A DNA stretch of 64,000 bases, from the NCBI RefSeq assembly GCF_907164905.1, contig NZ_CAJRAF010000002.1:3868001-3932000 (forward strand), read 5' to 3'. The DNA is from Dyadobacter sp. CECT 9275 (GTDB lineage: Bacteria; Bacteroidota; Bacteroidia; Cytophagales; Spirosomataceae). The translations under genes were made by a program, and so were the position numbers. Shown piece after piece: positions 16,244 through 24,900 of this stretch. The notes under the pieces were generated by a model. It saw only the letters and a list, made by a program, of their open reading frames with translations. It was not told where the DNA came from and made no database searches. Each line of letters starts with the position of its first letter. The stretch's first letter is position 1.

Positions 16244-17899
16244 TCAGGCGAATTTTCGGAGTCTAAAAAAATATCGTAACGCTCCAAAAATTCCGATCAG
16301 GGCAAGAGGTAGTGCAAGGTTCAGAAACTGCCAGAATTTCCGGTTTTCCTGCAGCGCTATTTTATCCAGAGACCTGATAGCGACTTGTTTGTTACGCGCG
16401 GTAATCAGCCCGTTGGCATCTGTAAGATAATCCAGTGCATGCAGGATAAAATCTTTATTGCCATAGGTACTGTTACTGATCCGGTCGTAGCCCAGTGGAA
16501 GCGGGGTGTTACGTTTGTAGTCGAAATCATTGACCGCAATGTCTCCGTCAGCGCAAATGATAATTTTTCCTTCGGCACCCTGGCTTTTAAAAGTTTTGGA
16601 CCTTGGATCTGACGGAAGTATCCGGTTTTCAAACAGGGATTTAAATGACCCTTCCAGCAGAACAGCGGCAAGTTTTGTTCCGCCGCGGTATTCACCAGGC
16701 CCAGGTTGCTTCCTGGCCTCATTGTAACCGACAAGCGCTGGAGTGTTCAAGATCTGGGTGTACTCCGAGGTCAGGAGCAAAGGGGTTTTTACAATGCCCG
16801 GGGTGCCACCTACGGTATCAACAGAACTTAAAAAACGTGTATAAACGGCATTGATGTTGCGGGTGACCGGATGCCGTCCGAAATGGTTCAGCAGAGGAAA
16901 AAATCGCCATGGCAGCGGTTCCAGCTGTGGTTTGTCCCCCATATTGCCCACATTCAGCAGAATCTGAGCACAATTGATATCCTTGACAAGATTATTATTT
17001 ACCCTGACACCCCATTTAAAAAACAGATCGTCGAGGTTGAGGTTCAGAGGCTGGGCAAAGGTACCCTCCAGGCTTACACTGTCTACCCGGGCGCCGTCTG
17101 TAAAGAATATGGCCTTTCCCCCGTTAACGATATATTGGTCAAACTTATATTTTTCTATTTCCGAAAAAGCACTGTCGGGTTTTAAAATCAGCAGGGCGTC
17201 AAGGCCATCATACGATTCCGGATTATTCATATCCAGAAACACGTCATAACTTTGCTGAATGGTTGCGATGATGTCACTGAGCCGCGCCGGTGGAATTTTG
17301 GTATGGCTTACAATCAGGCCCACTTTCTTTCTGTCCGGATTACTCAGTAGCCGGATAGCCGAGGCCAGCTCAAACTCCACGCCCTCATAGGATTGATTAA
17401 GCCGTTCATCAGGACCAGCGGCGGCTTTGTTGAATTTCAGAAGCTGAACCGGGACCGACAGGGTATCCGACTGAACAATTGCTCCGGGAAAAATTAATTT
17501 TTCTGTTCGTTTTCCGTCTTCATTGTCATACAAATTAGTTGGAGTAAGGCCTCTTTCTATCAGGTTGTTATATTGCTCCTGGCGCTGTTTTTCACTGGGT
17601 GCGGCGGAAGGGTCTGAAAACTGAAAGGATACCCTGCCGCCCGAGTAGGTTTTGAATTCCTCCAGGGTTTCTCTGGTTGCACTTTCCAGCCTTTCAAAAG
17701 CGGGGGGGAAATCTCCCGACAGATATACGTTCACCTGAACGTCCTGGTCCAGGTTTTCAAGCATTTGTTTTGTAGCGGCCGAAATCGAATAACGCTTATC
17801 TGCTGTGAGGTCCCACCGAAAAAAAAACAGGGAAGCCAGCCAGTTCAGGCATACCAGTGCGATTAACAGTATTACGAAGCGAGGTCCGGTTTTTTTCAT
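16244..17899 (-). CDS. gldG: Gliding motility-associated ABC transporter substrate-binding protein GldG
   Basis: The 551-residue protein starts with a membrane anchor (FVILLIALVCLNWLASLFFF) directly followed by RWDLTADKRYSISAATKQML, the signature start of GldG and related ABC-type proteins. A large periplasmic domain and a final membrane helix (LNLALPLALIGIFGALRYFF) complete it. GldG works with the permease GldF and ATPase GldA in gliding motility and linked secretion. gldF is usually next to gldG, but here the neighbours are dnaN and a DUF1080 gene, so gldF must be elsewhere or absent. Gliding itself cannot be inferred from this gene alone. Confidence 0.9.
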   Translation of the reverse strand: MKKTGPRFVILLIALVCLNWLASLFFFRWDLTADKRYSISAATKQMLENLDQDVQVNVYLSGDFPPAFERLESATRETLEEFKTYSGGRVSFQFSDPSAAPSEKQRQEQYNNLIERGLTPTNLYDNEDGKRTEKLIFPGAIVQSDTLSVPVQLLKFNKAAAGPDERLNQSYEGVEFELASAIRLLSNPDRKKVGLIVSHTKIPPARLSDIIATIQQSYDVFLDMNNPESYDGLDALLILKPDSAFSEIEKYKFDQYIVNGGKAIFFTDGARVDSVSLEGTFAQPLNLNLDDLFFKWGVRVNNNLVKDINCAQILLNVGNMGDKPQLEPLPWRFFPLLNHFGRHPVTRNINAVYTRFLSSVDTVGGTPGIVKTPLLLTSEYTQILNTPALVGYNEARKQPGPGEYRGGTKLAAVLLEGSFKSLFENRILPSDPRSKTFKSQGAEGKIIICADGDIAVNDFDYKRNTPLPLGYDRISNSTYGNKDFILHALDYLTDANGLITARNKQVAIRSLDKIALQENRKFWQFLNLALPLALIGIFGALRYFFRLRKFA

Positions 17900-17962
17900 A
17901 AAGCTTAAACGCCTGTTTTCTCACAAAAATATAAAAGAAAAAGGAGTTAAGGGTTCATCAGT

Positions 17963-18856
17963 CTATTTTCGGTACTTACAGGCTGCTTTGTCGTTTGCGA
18001 CGTAGTACGATTTGTAGTTAACAGCCTTGGGATCCATGCAGCCTTTGAGGTTAAGTACTTCAATGTTTCTGAAATCTATCGGATGACTTTCGGCCTGCAA
18101 TGCAATGTAACCGCTGCCGAGCAGGGTATTGTCTTTGGCCAGCCAGCCCGTTTCGTCACCTACTTTGCCATCTTTGAAAGTATGGTTCTTGCCCACATAT
18201 CCCCCGCCTATTTTAGGGTTTGTGAAAGTAAGTACGGTATCTCCTTCAATTAAATGATGTACAATGGAGTCACCCAGGACAACCGCTTCGGCCATTACCC
18301 ATTGATCTCTGTTATAGGTTTTAGAAGTGGAATTAATGCAATGCGCTTCCGCCACTTTCCCGTCAATTTCCACAATCGTGCCGGGCGTGCACAGGTTTCC
18401 GGTGGTTCTTTCTCCCGCGTTAAGCCCTCCCAAAAACTGCATTTCCAACGAAATAGGGAAGTCCTGATCAATCCCCATACTTGAGGCAGACTGTGAATGG
18501 AGCATGATACCACTGTTCCTGACATTCCATGAGGCTCCTCCCGGTACCTGGCTGCCGGTGAAGCGGTATTGCAGCCTGATTTTATAATAGGAATAAGGCT
18601 TTTTGTAATACATATGCCCGTACTCTGTGGTGAACCTGTCGTATTCTTTGTAGTTCACCCGAATCATGCCATCTTCAACAATGAAGGTGTTTTTATAATT
18701 GTCATTTAATTTTCGCTCCGCGATTTTTATATCCCAGCCTTGAAGGTCTTTACCATTAAAGAGGGGCTGCCATTCCTCTTTTGCCGTGTTTTTTTGGGCC
18801 AAAAGAGAATGAGACAAAAGAACTGACAGGATGAAAAATCTGAGGGTACTGCGCAT
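17963..18856 (-). CDS. Secreted DUF1080 (3-keto-disaccharide hydrolase/lyase-like) protein
   Basis: The 297-residue product has a signal peptide (FFILSVLLSHSLLAQ) and the DUF1080 start EEWQPLFNGKDLQGWDIK, with later family blocks IMLHSQSASSM, ISLEMQFLGG, GEMTGWLAKD-like DETGWLAKDN and SGYIALQAESHPIDFRNIEV. DUF1080 domains have a concanavalin-like beta sandwich; characterised members act on 3-keto-glucosides. A C-terminal cysteine-containing tail (KGCMDPKAVNY ... ACKYRK) follows, as in many Bacteroidota members. It is not next to other sugar genes. It is separated from gldG by 63 bases in the same direction. Confidence 0.85.
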   Translation of the reverse strand: MRSTLRFFILSVLLSHSLLAQKNTAKEEWQPLFNGKDLQGWDIKIAERKLNDNYKNTFIVEDGMIRVNYKEYDRFTTEYGHMYYKKPYSYYKIRLQYRFTGSQVPGGASWNVRNSGIMLHSQSASSMGIDQDFPISLEMQFLGGLNAGERTTGNLCTPGTIVEIDGKVAEAHCINSTSKTYNRDQWVMAEAVVLGDSIVHHLIEGDTVLTFTNPKIGGGYVGKNHTFKDGKVGDETGWLAKDNTLLGSGYIALQAESHPIDFRNIEVLNLKGCMDPKAVNYKSYYVANDKAACKYRK

Positions 18857-18935
18857 AATGTTTTATTGTTTTTCCTATAAGGAGCCTTAGGACAAAATCC
18901 TACTTTACTTTCATGGCAGACGCGGTATTACCGGC

Positions 18936-21281
18936 TTACCTTCTTCTCCTCCTGCCCTTTGGTTCAGGGCTTGACGATCTTCTGGGTTTAGAGGAGCGGC
19001 TTCCTTCCCGGTTTCGGGTACTTTCCTGCAAACCGCTTCCATTTCTGGAACGTGCTGAAAGAGTGGTTCCTGCCAGATACAGATCCATACTTCGGCGTGC
19101 CAGGTTTGTTTCTTTGATCTTTACTTTTACCTGATCACCGAAAGCATATATTTTCCTGGTGCGCTGCCCCACAATACGGTAATTATCCTTTTCAAGTTCG
19201 TAATAGTCGTCGCCCAGGTCCGTCATCCTGATGAGGCCTTCGGATGCAGTTTCGGTGATTTCCACAAAAATCCCAAATTCTGTAACGCCCGTGATAATCC
19301 CGTCCCATTCTTTATCCTTGTCCATCATACTCATGAACTCCACTTGTTTGTATTTGATGGATGCGCGTTCGGCTTCGGATGCCAGTCGTTCCCGGTCCGA
19401 GGAATGTTTGGATGCAGCTTCATAAGCTTCCGCATCAACAGAACCGCCACCGTCCAGATAGTGCTGAAGCAGGCGATGTGCCATCACATCCGGATAACGC
19501 CTGATCGGCGAAGTAAAGTGAGAGTATCTTTTGAAAGCCAGCCCAAAATGGCCGAGGTCTGCCACGCTGTACCTTGCCTTGGCCATGGTGCGCACGGCAA
19601 GTTGTTCAATGAGGTTTTGCTCGGGTTTTCCTTCCACTTCTTTGAGCATGCTGTTCATGGATTTGGCAATTTTATTTTCCTCTTCCACTTCCAGTTTATG
19701 GCCAAGTTTGGCAACAAATGTGGCAAAAGTTTTAAGCCTGTCAGGGTCCGGCGCTTCGTGAATACGGTATACCATGGTATTTTTCTTTTCCCCTTTTGAT
19801 AAACCATATACAAACTCAGCGACTCTTTTATTAGCCAGCAGCATAAATTCTTCTATCAGCTTATGGGAGTCATGCCGCTCTTTCTGATAAATACCCAGCG
19901 GTTTTCCCTGCTCATCAAGTTTAAACCTGACTTCGGGCGTTTCGAAATTGATGGCGCCGTTTTTGAACCTTTCCTTTCTGAAAACCTTGGCCAGTTTATT
20001 CAGGGCAGCAAGTTCGTTGGGATAATCGCCTTCTCCGGAATCCAGCACCTGCTGTGCTTCTTCGTATGAAAACCGGCGGTCCGAATGGATTACCGTCCTG
20101 CCAAACCATTCCTTGAGTATTTTTCCTTTCGGGCTTAATTCGAAAATTGCGGAAAATGCAAGGCGATCTTCATTTGGTCGCAGCGAGCACAGGTTATTGG
20201 AGAGTTTTTCGGGAAGCATGGGTACCGTTCTGTCCACCAGATAAACCGAAGTAGCACGGCGGTATGCCTCTTTTTCGAGTTCGGTGTCGGGCAATACATA
20301 ATGCGAAACATCGGCAATGTGAACACCTACTTCGATATTGCCTTCGTCCAGGTATTGTATGGACAGTGCGTCGTCAAAGTCCTTGGCGTCAACGGGGTCA
20401 ATGGTGAAAGTAAGTACTTTACGGATATCCTTTCTTTTGGCGATTTCCTTCTTGGCAATCTTGTTGGGGATCTTTTGCGCCTCCGCCTCAACCATCTCGG
20501 GGAACTGATAGGGAAGTCCAAACTCGGCGAGGATCGCATGCATTTCGACGTCATTGGTTCCTGCTTTCCCCAGTACCTGTATCAGTTCACCTTCTGCCTG
20601 GCTGCGGCGCGTGGGCCAGGCCGTCACTTTTACGATTACCTTGTCGCCGGTTTGCGCGTTCTGAACGGCTTCCGGTTCCAGGTATATGGGGTCAAACAGT
20701 TTTTTGTTATCTGGCTGGACAACCGCAAACCTGGGATTGACTTCAATAATGCCTACAATTTCCCCACTTTTCCTTTCCACGATCTCTGTGACACGCCCCT
20801 CGGTACGTTTTTTGCCGGAATCACCCTTGACAGACCGGTTTCCGAGGTTTTTGGTAAGCGGCTGGATCTGTACAATATCTCCGTCCCATGCCCCATTTAA
20901 AAGATCTGCATCCACATAGATATCATCCTCCCGTCCTTCGATTATTACAAAGGCAAAGGACTTATTAATTCTATCCACACGCCCTGTGGTGGCCGTTTCG
21001 ACAGTTTTTGCCAAACCCGCCGAGTATGTACCATCCTTGTTAAATATAATACGACCGGTTTCTTCCAGCTCTTGGAGTATTTCATTGAAGAGCTGCTTGA
21101 TTTTTCTGTCCTCCACACCAAACTGGTCGTGCACCTCGTATGGTCTGAACGAATGCTCGCTGTTAAGGTCAAAAAAGGCGGCTATGTCGGCTTTCAGTTC
21201 ATCAACGGAAGACAAAATATGATGCGGTTTTCTGGCCACAGTGGTATTTCGATTTTCCTTATTTATTTTTTTCTTTTTCAT
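18936..21281 (-). CDS. rnr: Ribonuclease R
   Basis: A 3'-5' processive exoribonuclease of the RNB family. The order is a cold-shock-like N-terminal part (TGRVDRINKSFAFVII), an RNB catalytic domain with the aspartate-rich DPVDAKDFDDALS, GVHIADVSHYV and FKRYSHFTSPIRRYPDVMAH, then an S1 domain (WDGIITGVTEFGIFVEI) and a basic tail ending in repeated arginines. It degrades structured RNA in the cytoplasm. I start at the ATG at 21281 (MKKKKINKEN, 781 residues). An ATG at 21329 would add 16 residues and cannot be excluded. Confidence 0.93.
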   Translation of the reverse strand: MKKKKINKENRNTTVARKPHHILSSVDELKADIAAFFDLNSEHSFRPYEVHDQFGVEDRKIKQLFNEILQELEETGRIIFNKDGTYSAGLAKTVETATTGRVDRINKSFAFVIIEGREDDIYVDADLLNGAWDGDIVQIQPLTKNLGNRSVKGDSGKKRTEGRVTEIVERKSGEIVGIIEVNPRFAVVQPDNKKLFDPIYLEPEAVQNAQTGDKVIVKVTAWPTRRSQAEGELIQVLGKAGTNDVEMHAILAEFGLPYQFPEMVEAEAQKIPNKIAKKEIAKRKDIRKVLTFTIDPVDAKDFDDALSIQYLDEGNIEVGVHIADVSHYVLPDTELEKEAYRRATSVYLVDRTVPMLPEKLSNNLCSLRPNEDRLAFSAIFELSPKGKILKEWFGRTVIHSDRRFSYEEAQQVLDSGEGDYPNELAALNKLAKVFRKERFKNGAINFETPEVRFKLDEQGKPLGIYQKERHDSHKLIEEFMLLANKRVAEFVYGLSKGEKKNTMVYRIHEAPDPDRLKTFATFVAKLGHKLEVEEENKIAKSMNSMLKEVEGKPEQNLIEQLAVRTMAKARYSVADLGHFGLAFKRYSHFTSPIRRYPDVMAHRLLQHYLDGGGSVDAEAYEAASKHSSDRERLASEAERASIKYKQVEFMSMMDKDKEWDGIITGVTEFGIFVEITETASEGLIRMTDLGDDYYELEKDNYRIVGQRTRKIYAFGDQVKVKIKETNLARRSMDLYLAGTTLSARSRNGSGLQESTRNREGSRSSKPRRSSSPEPKGRRRRR

Positions 21282-21439
21282 TTTTATAATCTTTTGCCGA
21301 AGAACAGCGTCGTCAGCTAAATATGGCATTTTAATGTGAGCCTGACAGCCAGGCTCCGCAAATTAATTTTTCGCAAGGAGTTTCTGTAACGGTAATTTCC
21401 CGGAAGTGTAAGACTTAAGTTGTTTTAAATACTCAAATT

Positions 21440-22174
21440 CTATTCCACACGGGTAACATTTTCTGGCAGGACGGTCTGCATACAGTTAAGTTTCAGGTAT
21501 AGCTGCCCCAGCACAACCACATCTTCCCGGCAGTAACGGCATATTTTTTCCAGGTCGTTCTCCTCATAGTATACCTTGGTAACCTGGTCTCCACTCATTT
21601 CGTTCTTGCTTCCGGGGATATCAAACACGGCGGCCAGCAGATCCAGCGAAGTATAACTTTTATAATCACCAAATTTCCAGAGATCCATCGTATCCTGATG
21701 CAGTATCTCCCAGGGTTTCTTACCGGTTACTTGCAAAGCTTTGGGGATTTCGATCCCGTGGATCAGCATGCGGCGGCACAAAAACGGGAAATCAAATTCT
21801 TTGCCGTTATGGGCGCAGAGGGTCAGTTCGCCGGGAGCATATCTTTCCAGAAGCGCTTTGAAATCCTGTAGCAATTTCGGTTCGTCGTTTCCCGAAAACG
21901 ATCTTACCTTGAAGGATATCTCCTCTTTTTCATTCCAGTAATAGGCTCCGAAGGCAATGCAGACGATCTTCCCGAATTCAGAATAAATGGCGCCTCTCTG
22001 ATAGAAAAAATCGGCGTTGGAAGTGGTATCGTCGGTTTTTCTTAAAGTGGCGGCTTTTTTGTCCCAGAGTTTCTGCATGCGCTCAGGCAGCTGCTCATAG
22101 GAAGCAAAGGACGAAACGGTTTCAATATCGAGTAGTAGGAAATTTTTGGCTTTCCTTCGGAATTCATCGGTCAT
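21440..22174 (-). CDS. DEDD-type 3'-5' exonuclease related to DNA polymerase B proofreading domains
   Basis: The 244-residue protein has an RNase-H-like exonuclease layout. The ExoI motif is LLLDIETVSSFASY, with the two metal-binding acidic residues. ExoII is LCAHNGKEFDFPFLCRR and ExoIII is a late C-R-E-D (ICRYCREDVVVLGQLYLKL). The EFD-type ExoII and the size fit the stand-alone PolB-like exonucleases (3'-5' exonuclease, PolB-type). It is in the same direction as lipB and the 137-residue gene, and is probably the end of that operon. The nucleic-acid substrate is unknown. Confidence 0.8.
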   Translation of the reverse strand: MTDEFRRKAKNFLLLDIETVSSFASYEQLPERMQKLWDKKAATLRKTDDTTSNADFFYQRGAIYSEFGKIVCIAFGAYYWNEKEEISFKVRSFSGNDEPKLLQDFKALLERYAPGELTLCAHNGKEFDFPFLCRRMLIHGIEIPKALQVTGKKPWEILHQDTMDLWKFGDYKSYTSLDLLAAVFDIPGSKNEMSGDQVTKVYYEENDLEKICRYCREDVVVLGQLYLKLNCMQTVLPENVTRVE

Positions 22175-22215
22175 AGCGTGTTTTAGAGATATTTATTTGG
22201 GCTGTTAAATCCTTT

Positions 22216-22629
22216 TCAGGGATGCAAAACGCCTTCAAGACCTAGGGAGGAAATTTCTATCAGGTTGGCCTCCACAATACTGTCGGGTACAAAAATGAAT
22301 TTCTTATCATAGATCTGGTTCCCCACAAAATAGCTGATCCAGTATTCATTGGTCAGGTGAAACACTTCAGGCATGATCGGTTCCACAACCACATGTTTTC
22401 CCGGATCAATTTCAGGAAAAAAATGCCTTAATGTTGAGGTCTTCTGGTCGGAAGGCGTCCCAGATTCCGAATTGCCATAACCTTTTGAAGTAACAAAAAC
22501 ACTTGTGATTTTTTCTTTTTTCCGGTTAAGCAACATGACCCGCCATTCGGCCACCTGGGATTCATTGATTTTCCTGACGATGGCTACCTGTACGCCTTCA
22601 ACGGGATGAAATATAATGTCTTTCTTCAT
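22216..22629 (-). CDS. Conserved hypothetical protein between lipB and an exonuclease gene
   Basis: 137 residues, no signal peptide and no membrane segment. The pattern is mixed alpha/beta with strands such as VQVAIVRKI, EWRVMLLNRKKEKITSVFVTSKGYG and YWISYFVGNQIYDKKFIFVPDSI. I do not recognise a family. It starts 4 bases after the lipB stop, so it is co-transcribed with lipB and probably translated from the same message. Tight linkage with lipB suggests a cytoplasmic housekeeping role, but nothing more can be said. Confidence 0.6.
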   Translation of the reverse strand: MKKDIIFHPVEGVQVAIVRKINESQVAEWRVMLLNRKKEKITSVFVTSKGYGNSESGTPSDQKTSTLRHFFPEIDPGKHVVVEPIMPEVFHLTNEYWISYFVGNQIYDKKFIFVPDSIVEANLIEISSLGLEGVLHP

Positions 22630-22633
22630 TATT

Positions 22634-23353
22634 CTAATTTTGCCATTCCATCAGGAACAGATCTGTCAGATGATTTTTTAATTTCAGGGATATTTCTTCC
22701 ATTGGTATTTCCCGCCCCAATTCCGCTGCGAGGGAGGTTACAGCCTTATCCTGAATACCACAAGGTACAATATTCCCGAAATAACTCAAATCTGTATTCA
22801 CATTCAGGGCAAATCCATGCATGGTAACCCAGCGGCTCGATTTGACACCCATGGCACATATTTTTCTTGGATTTTGCTGTTCTTCATAATCCAGCCAAAC
22901 GCCCGTCAGCCCGCTGATCCTGCCTGCTTTTACGCCATACTCCGCCAGGGAAAGGATCACTGCTTCCTCCAGCAGACGCATGTACTTATGGATATCGGTA
23001 AAAAAATTATCCAGATCCAGGATCGGATAACCCACTAGCTGCCCAGGCCCGTGGTAAGTGATATCTCCTCCCCGGTTGATCTTGTAAAAAGTGGCCTGTT
23101 TTGCACTCAGGTCCTCTTCCTGTAAAAGCAGGTGATCGGCCTTTCCGCTTTTTCCCAGGGTGTAAACATGCGGATGTTCACAGAAAATGAGGTGGTTGGG
23201 TGTTGGCTGCTGTTCCTCTTCTGACAGACTACGGTTTGTGGTTTTGACCAGAATGGTATCTGCAAAAAGTTTCTCCTGATAATCCCAGGCTTCCTGATAA
23301 TCGATCAGGCCAAGGTTATGAAAACTTACCTGTTTATTGATGAGGGTATTCAT
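22634..23353 (-). CDS. lipB: Lipoyl(octanoyl) transferase LipB
   Basis: The 239-residue protein shows the LipB blocks RGGDITYHGPGQLVGYPILD, RKICAMGVKSSRWVTMHGFA (containing the family lysine) and IVPCGI (the acyl-accepting cysteine). It moves octanoyl from acyl carrier protein to lipoyl domains such as those of pyruvate dehydrogenase, before LipA inserts sulfur. I start at 23353 (MNTLINKQVS) rather than the ATG at 23401, because an exact -7 box lies between them. It is the first gene of a probable three-gene operon (lipB, hypothetical, exonuclease). lipA is not in the window. Confidence 0.95.
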   Translation of the reverse strand: MNTLINKQVSFHNLGLIDYQEAWDYQEKLFADTILVKTTNRSLSEEEQQPTPNHLIFCEHPHVYTLGKSGKADHLLLQEEDLSAKQATFYKINRGGDITYHGPGQLVGYPILDLDNFFTDIHKYMRLLEEAVILSLAEYGVKAGRISGLTGVWLDYEEQQNPRKICAMGVKSSRWVTMHGFALNVNTDLSYFGNIVPCGIQDKAVTSLAAELGREIPMEEISLKLKNHLTDLFLMEWQN

Positions 23354-23389
23354 AATAATTGAAAAATAAAACGGGCACCAAAGAAAGAT

Positions 23390-23397
23390 CAAATATA
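23390..23397 (-). promoter_or_regulatory. -7 promoter box for the lipB operon
   Basis: The minus strand reads TATATTTG, an exact TAnnTTTG match, 36 bases before the lipB ATG at 23353. Confidence 0.55.
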
Positions 23398-23530
23398 GCA
23401 AGTAACATTTTCACAGGCATATAGTCTTAATCCAGGACGTGGTTCAAAGACAGCTTGATCCGAAATTTAAAATCGGCCCTGTACCTCTTTGACTTATGTA
23501 ACAACATTTCTTATAAAAATTGTTCGTAAA

Positions 23531-23887
23531 ATGGCCGCACACAATGAAACCGGAACCTGGGGCGAAGACAAAGCCTCGGCTTTTTTAACCGATCATGGAT
23601 TTGAGATCGTCGAGAAAAACTACAGATACAAACATGCGGAGATCGACCTGATCGCGAAGAAAAATAAAACGCTGGTGTTTATTGAGGTAAAGACGCGTAG
23701 TGGTACTGGGTTTGGTATGCCGGAAGAATTTGTGAATTATACCAAAGCAAAGCTTATCATGAAGGCCGCTGAAAATTATATTTATAGCGTCGACTGGCAT
23801 TTTGATGTTCGTTTTGATATTGTTTCCATACTTATTCTTCCCAACGGAAGCCTCAATATCAGGCACATAGAAGATGCATTTAGCTGA
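23531..23887 (+). CDS. YraN/UPF0102 family endonuclease-like protein
   Basis: 118 residues starting MAAHNETGTWGEDKASAFL. The PD-(D/E)XK-like core is visible: GE near the start, HAEIDLIAKKNKTLVFIEVKTRS with the D and ExK residues, then a helix with KLIMKAAENYI. This is the UPF0102 (YraN) family, a small nuclease fold whose role is unsettled. I use the ATG at 23531. An ATG at 23489 would add 14 residues without family similarity. Confidence 0.85.
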   Translation: MAAHNETGTWGEDKASAFLTDHGFEIVEKNYRYKHAEIDLIAKKNKTLVFIEVKTRSGTGFGMPEEFVNYTKAKLIMKAAENYIYSVDWHFDVRFDIVSILILPNGSLNIRHIEDAFS

Positions 23888-23934
23888 ATTGCAGGGCAGG
23901 CATAAGTAGAATTATTTATAATGGGAATTATACC

Positions 23935-24837
23935 ATGATAAAGGCTCTAAATTCCAAACCTGCTTCCATGAATCTTGAATTACTCAGTCGCCGGGAGGCC
24001 ATTCAGAGGAGCGCCATATTGATTGGTGCATTTGCTGCGGAAAAACTCACAGGGAAGAAATCTCCCCGGTTCAGGCTTGGGGCATGTGACTGGTCCGTCG
24101 GTAACAGCATGAACCCCAAAGCATTTGACATCGCCAGTCAAATAGGGCTGCAGGGAATTCAGGTGAGTTACAATACATCAAAAGATGAAAAGGGCCTTAC
24201 GGTACCCGAAACACTTTTGGCCATTAAGGAAGCTTCCAAACGTACAGGAGTTAAAATTTCAAGTCTGGCCATAGGAGAATTAAACAGGACGCCTTACAAG
24301 TCCGAAGCCAAAACCGAAGAATGGGTCTGGAACAGCGTTGATGCAGCGAAGGAGCTGAAAGCGCCGGTTATTTTGCTCGCTTTTTTTGGGCAGGGCGATC
24401 TGCGGAATGATGAACCAGGCAAGAAAGCCGTGATTCAGCGGTTGAAGAGCGTAGCCCCGCACGCGGAAAAACTGGGAATTACGCTGGGTATCGAATCCTA
24501 TCTTACAGCGCAGGAGCACATGGATATAATTGATGCGGTGGGTTCCAAGGCAGTGAAGGTATATTACGATTTTAGAAATGCCGTGGATGCCGGGAACGAT
24601 ATATTCAAGGAAATTCCAATGCTTGGCAAGGAGCTGATCTGTGAAATCCACATGAAAGAAAACGGCCAGCGCCTGGGCGAGGGAACGCTCGACTGGCCGC
24701 GGATAGCCAACGCATTAAAAGAAATTGATTACAGGGGGTGGATGCAGATAGAGTGGGCAAGCCCCAAGGGTGCGGATATTGTAGAATGCTACCGACACAA
24801 CCGTAAATACCTTGAGGGATTATTTTCTTTCGGGTAA
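23935..24837 (+). CDS. Exported sugar phosphate isomerase/epimerase-like TIM-barrel protein
   Basis: 300 residues. A double-arginine sequence (SRREAIQRSAILIGAFAAEK) near the start suggests Tat-dependent or similar export. The rest is a xylose-isomerase-like TIM barrel, with GIQVSYN, ESYLTAQEHMDII, VYYDFRNAVDAG, EIHMKENGQRLGEGTLDW and MQIEWAS supplying the usual Glu/Asp/His metal-site residues. Members isomerise or epimerise sugars, including 3-keto-sugars in some cases. It is 63 bases upstream of the PVC-type haem protein in the same direction, and a second such protein closes the locus at 43604-44527. The substrate is unknown. Confidence 0.8.
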   Translation: MIKALNSKPASMNLELLSRREAIQRSAILIGAFAAEKLTGKKSPRFRLGACDWSVGNSMNPKAFDIASQIGLQGIQVSYNTSKDEKGLTVPETLLAIKEASKRTGVKISSLAIGELNRTPYKSEAKTEEWVWNSVDAAKELKAPVILLAFFGQGDLRNDEPGKKAVIQRLKSVAPHAEKLGITLGIESYLTAQEHMDIIDAVGSKAVKVYYDFRNAVDAGNDIFKEIPMLGKELICEIHMKENGQRLGEGTLDWPRIANALKEIDYRGWMQIEWASPKGADIVECYRHNRKYLEGLFSFG

Positions 24838-24900
24838 CATCCGGCAATTTGGTTTCGGGCTTATATTATTTGTATACAAAATTCTTTCGATCAATACCTT

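Noticed and set aside
20301..20900. 199-codon open frame on the plus strand within rnr
   Set aside because: It is fully antisense to the RNB domain of RNase R and has no family pattern.
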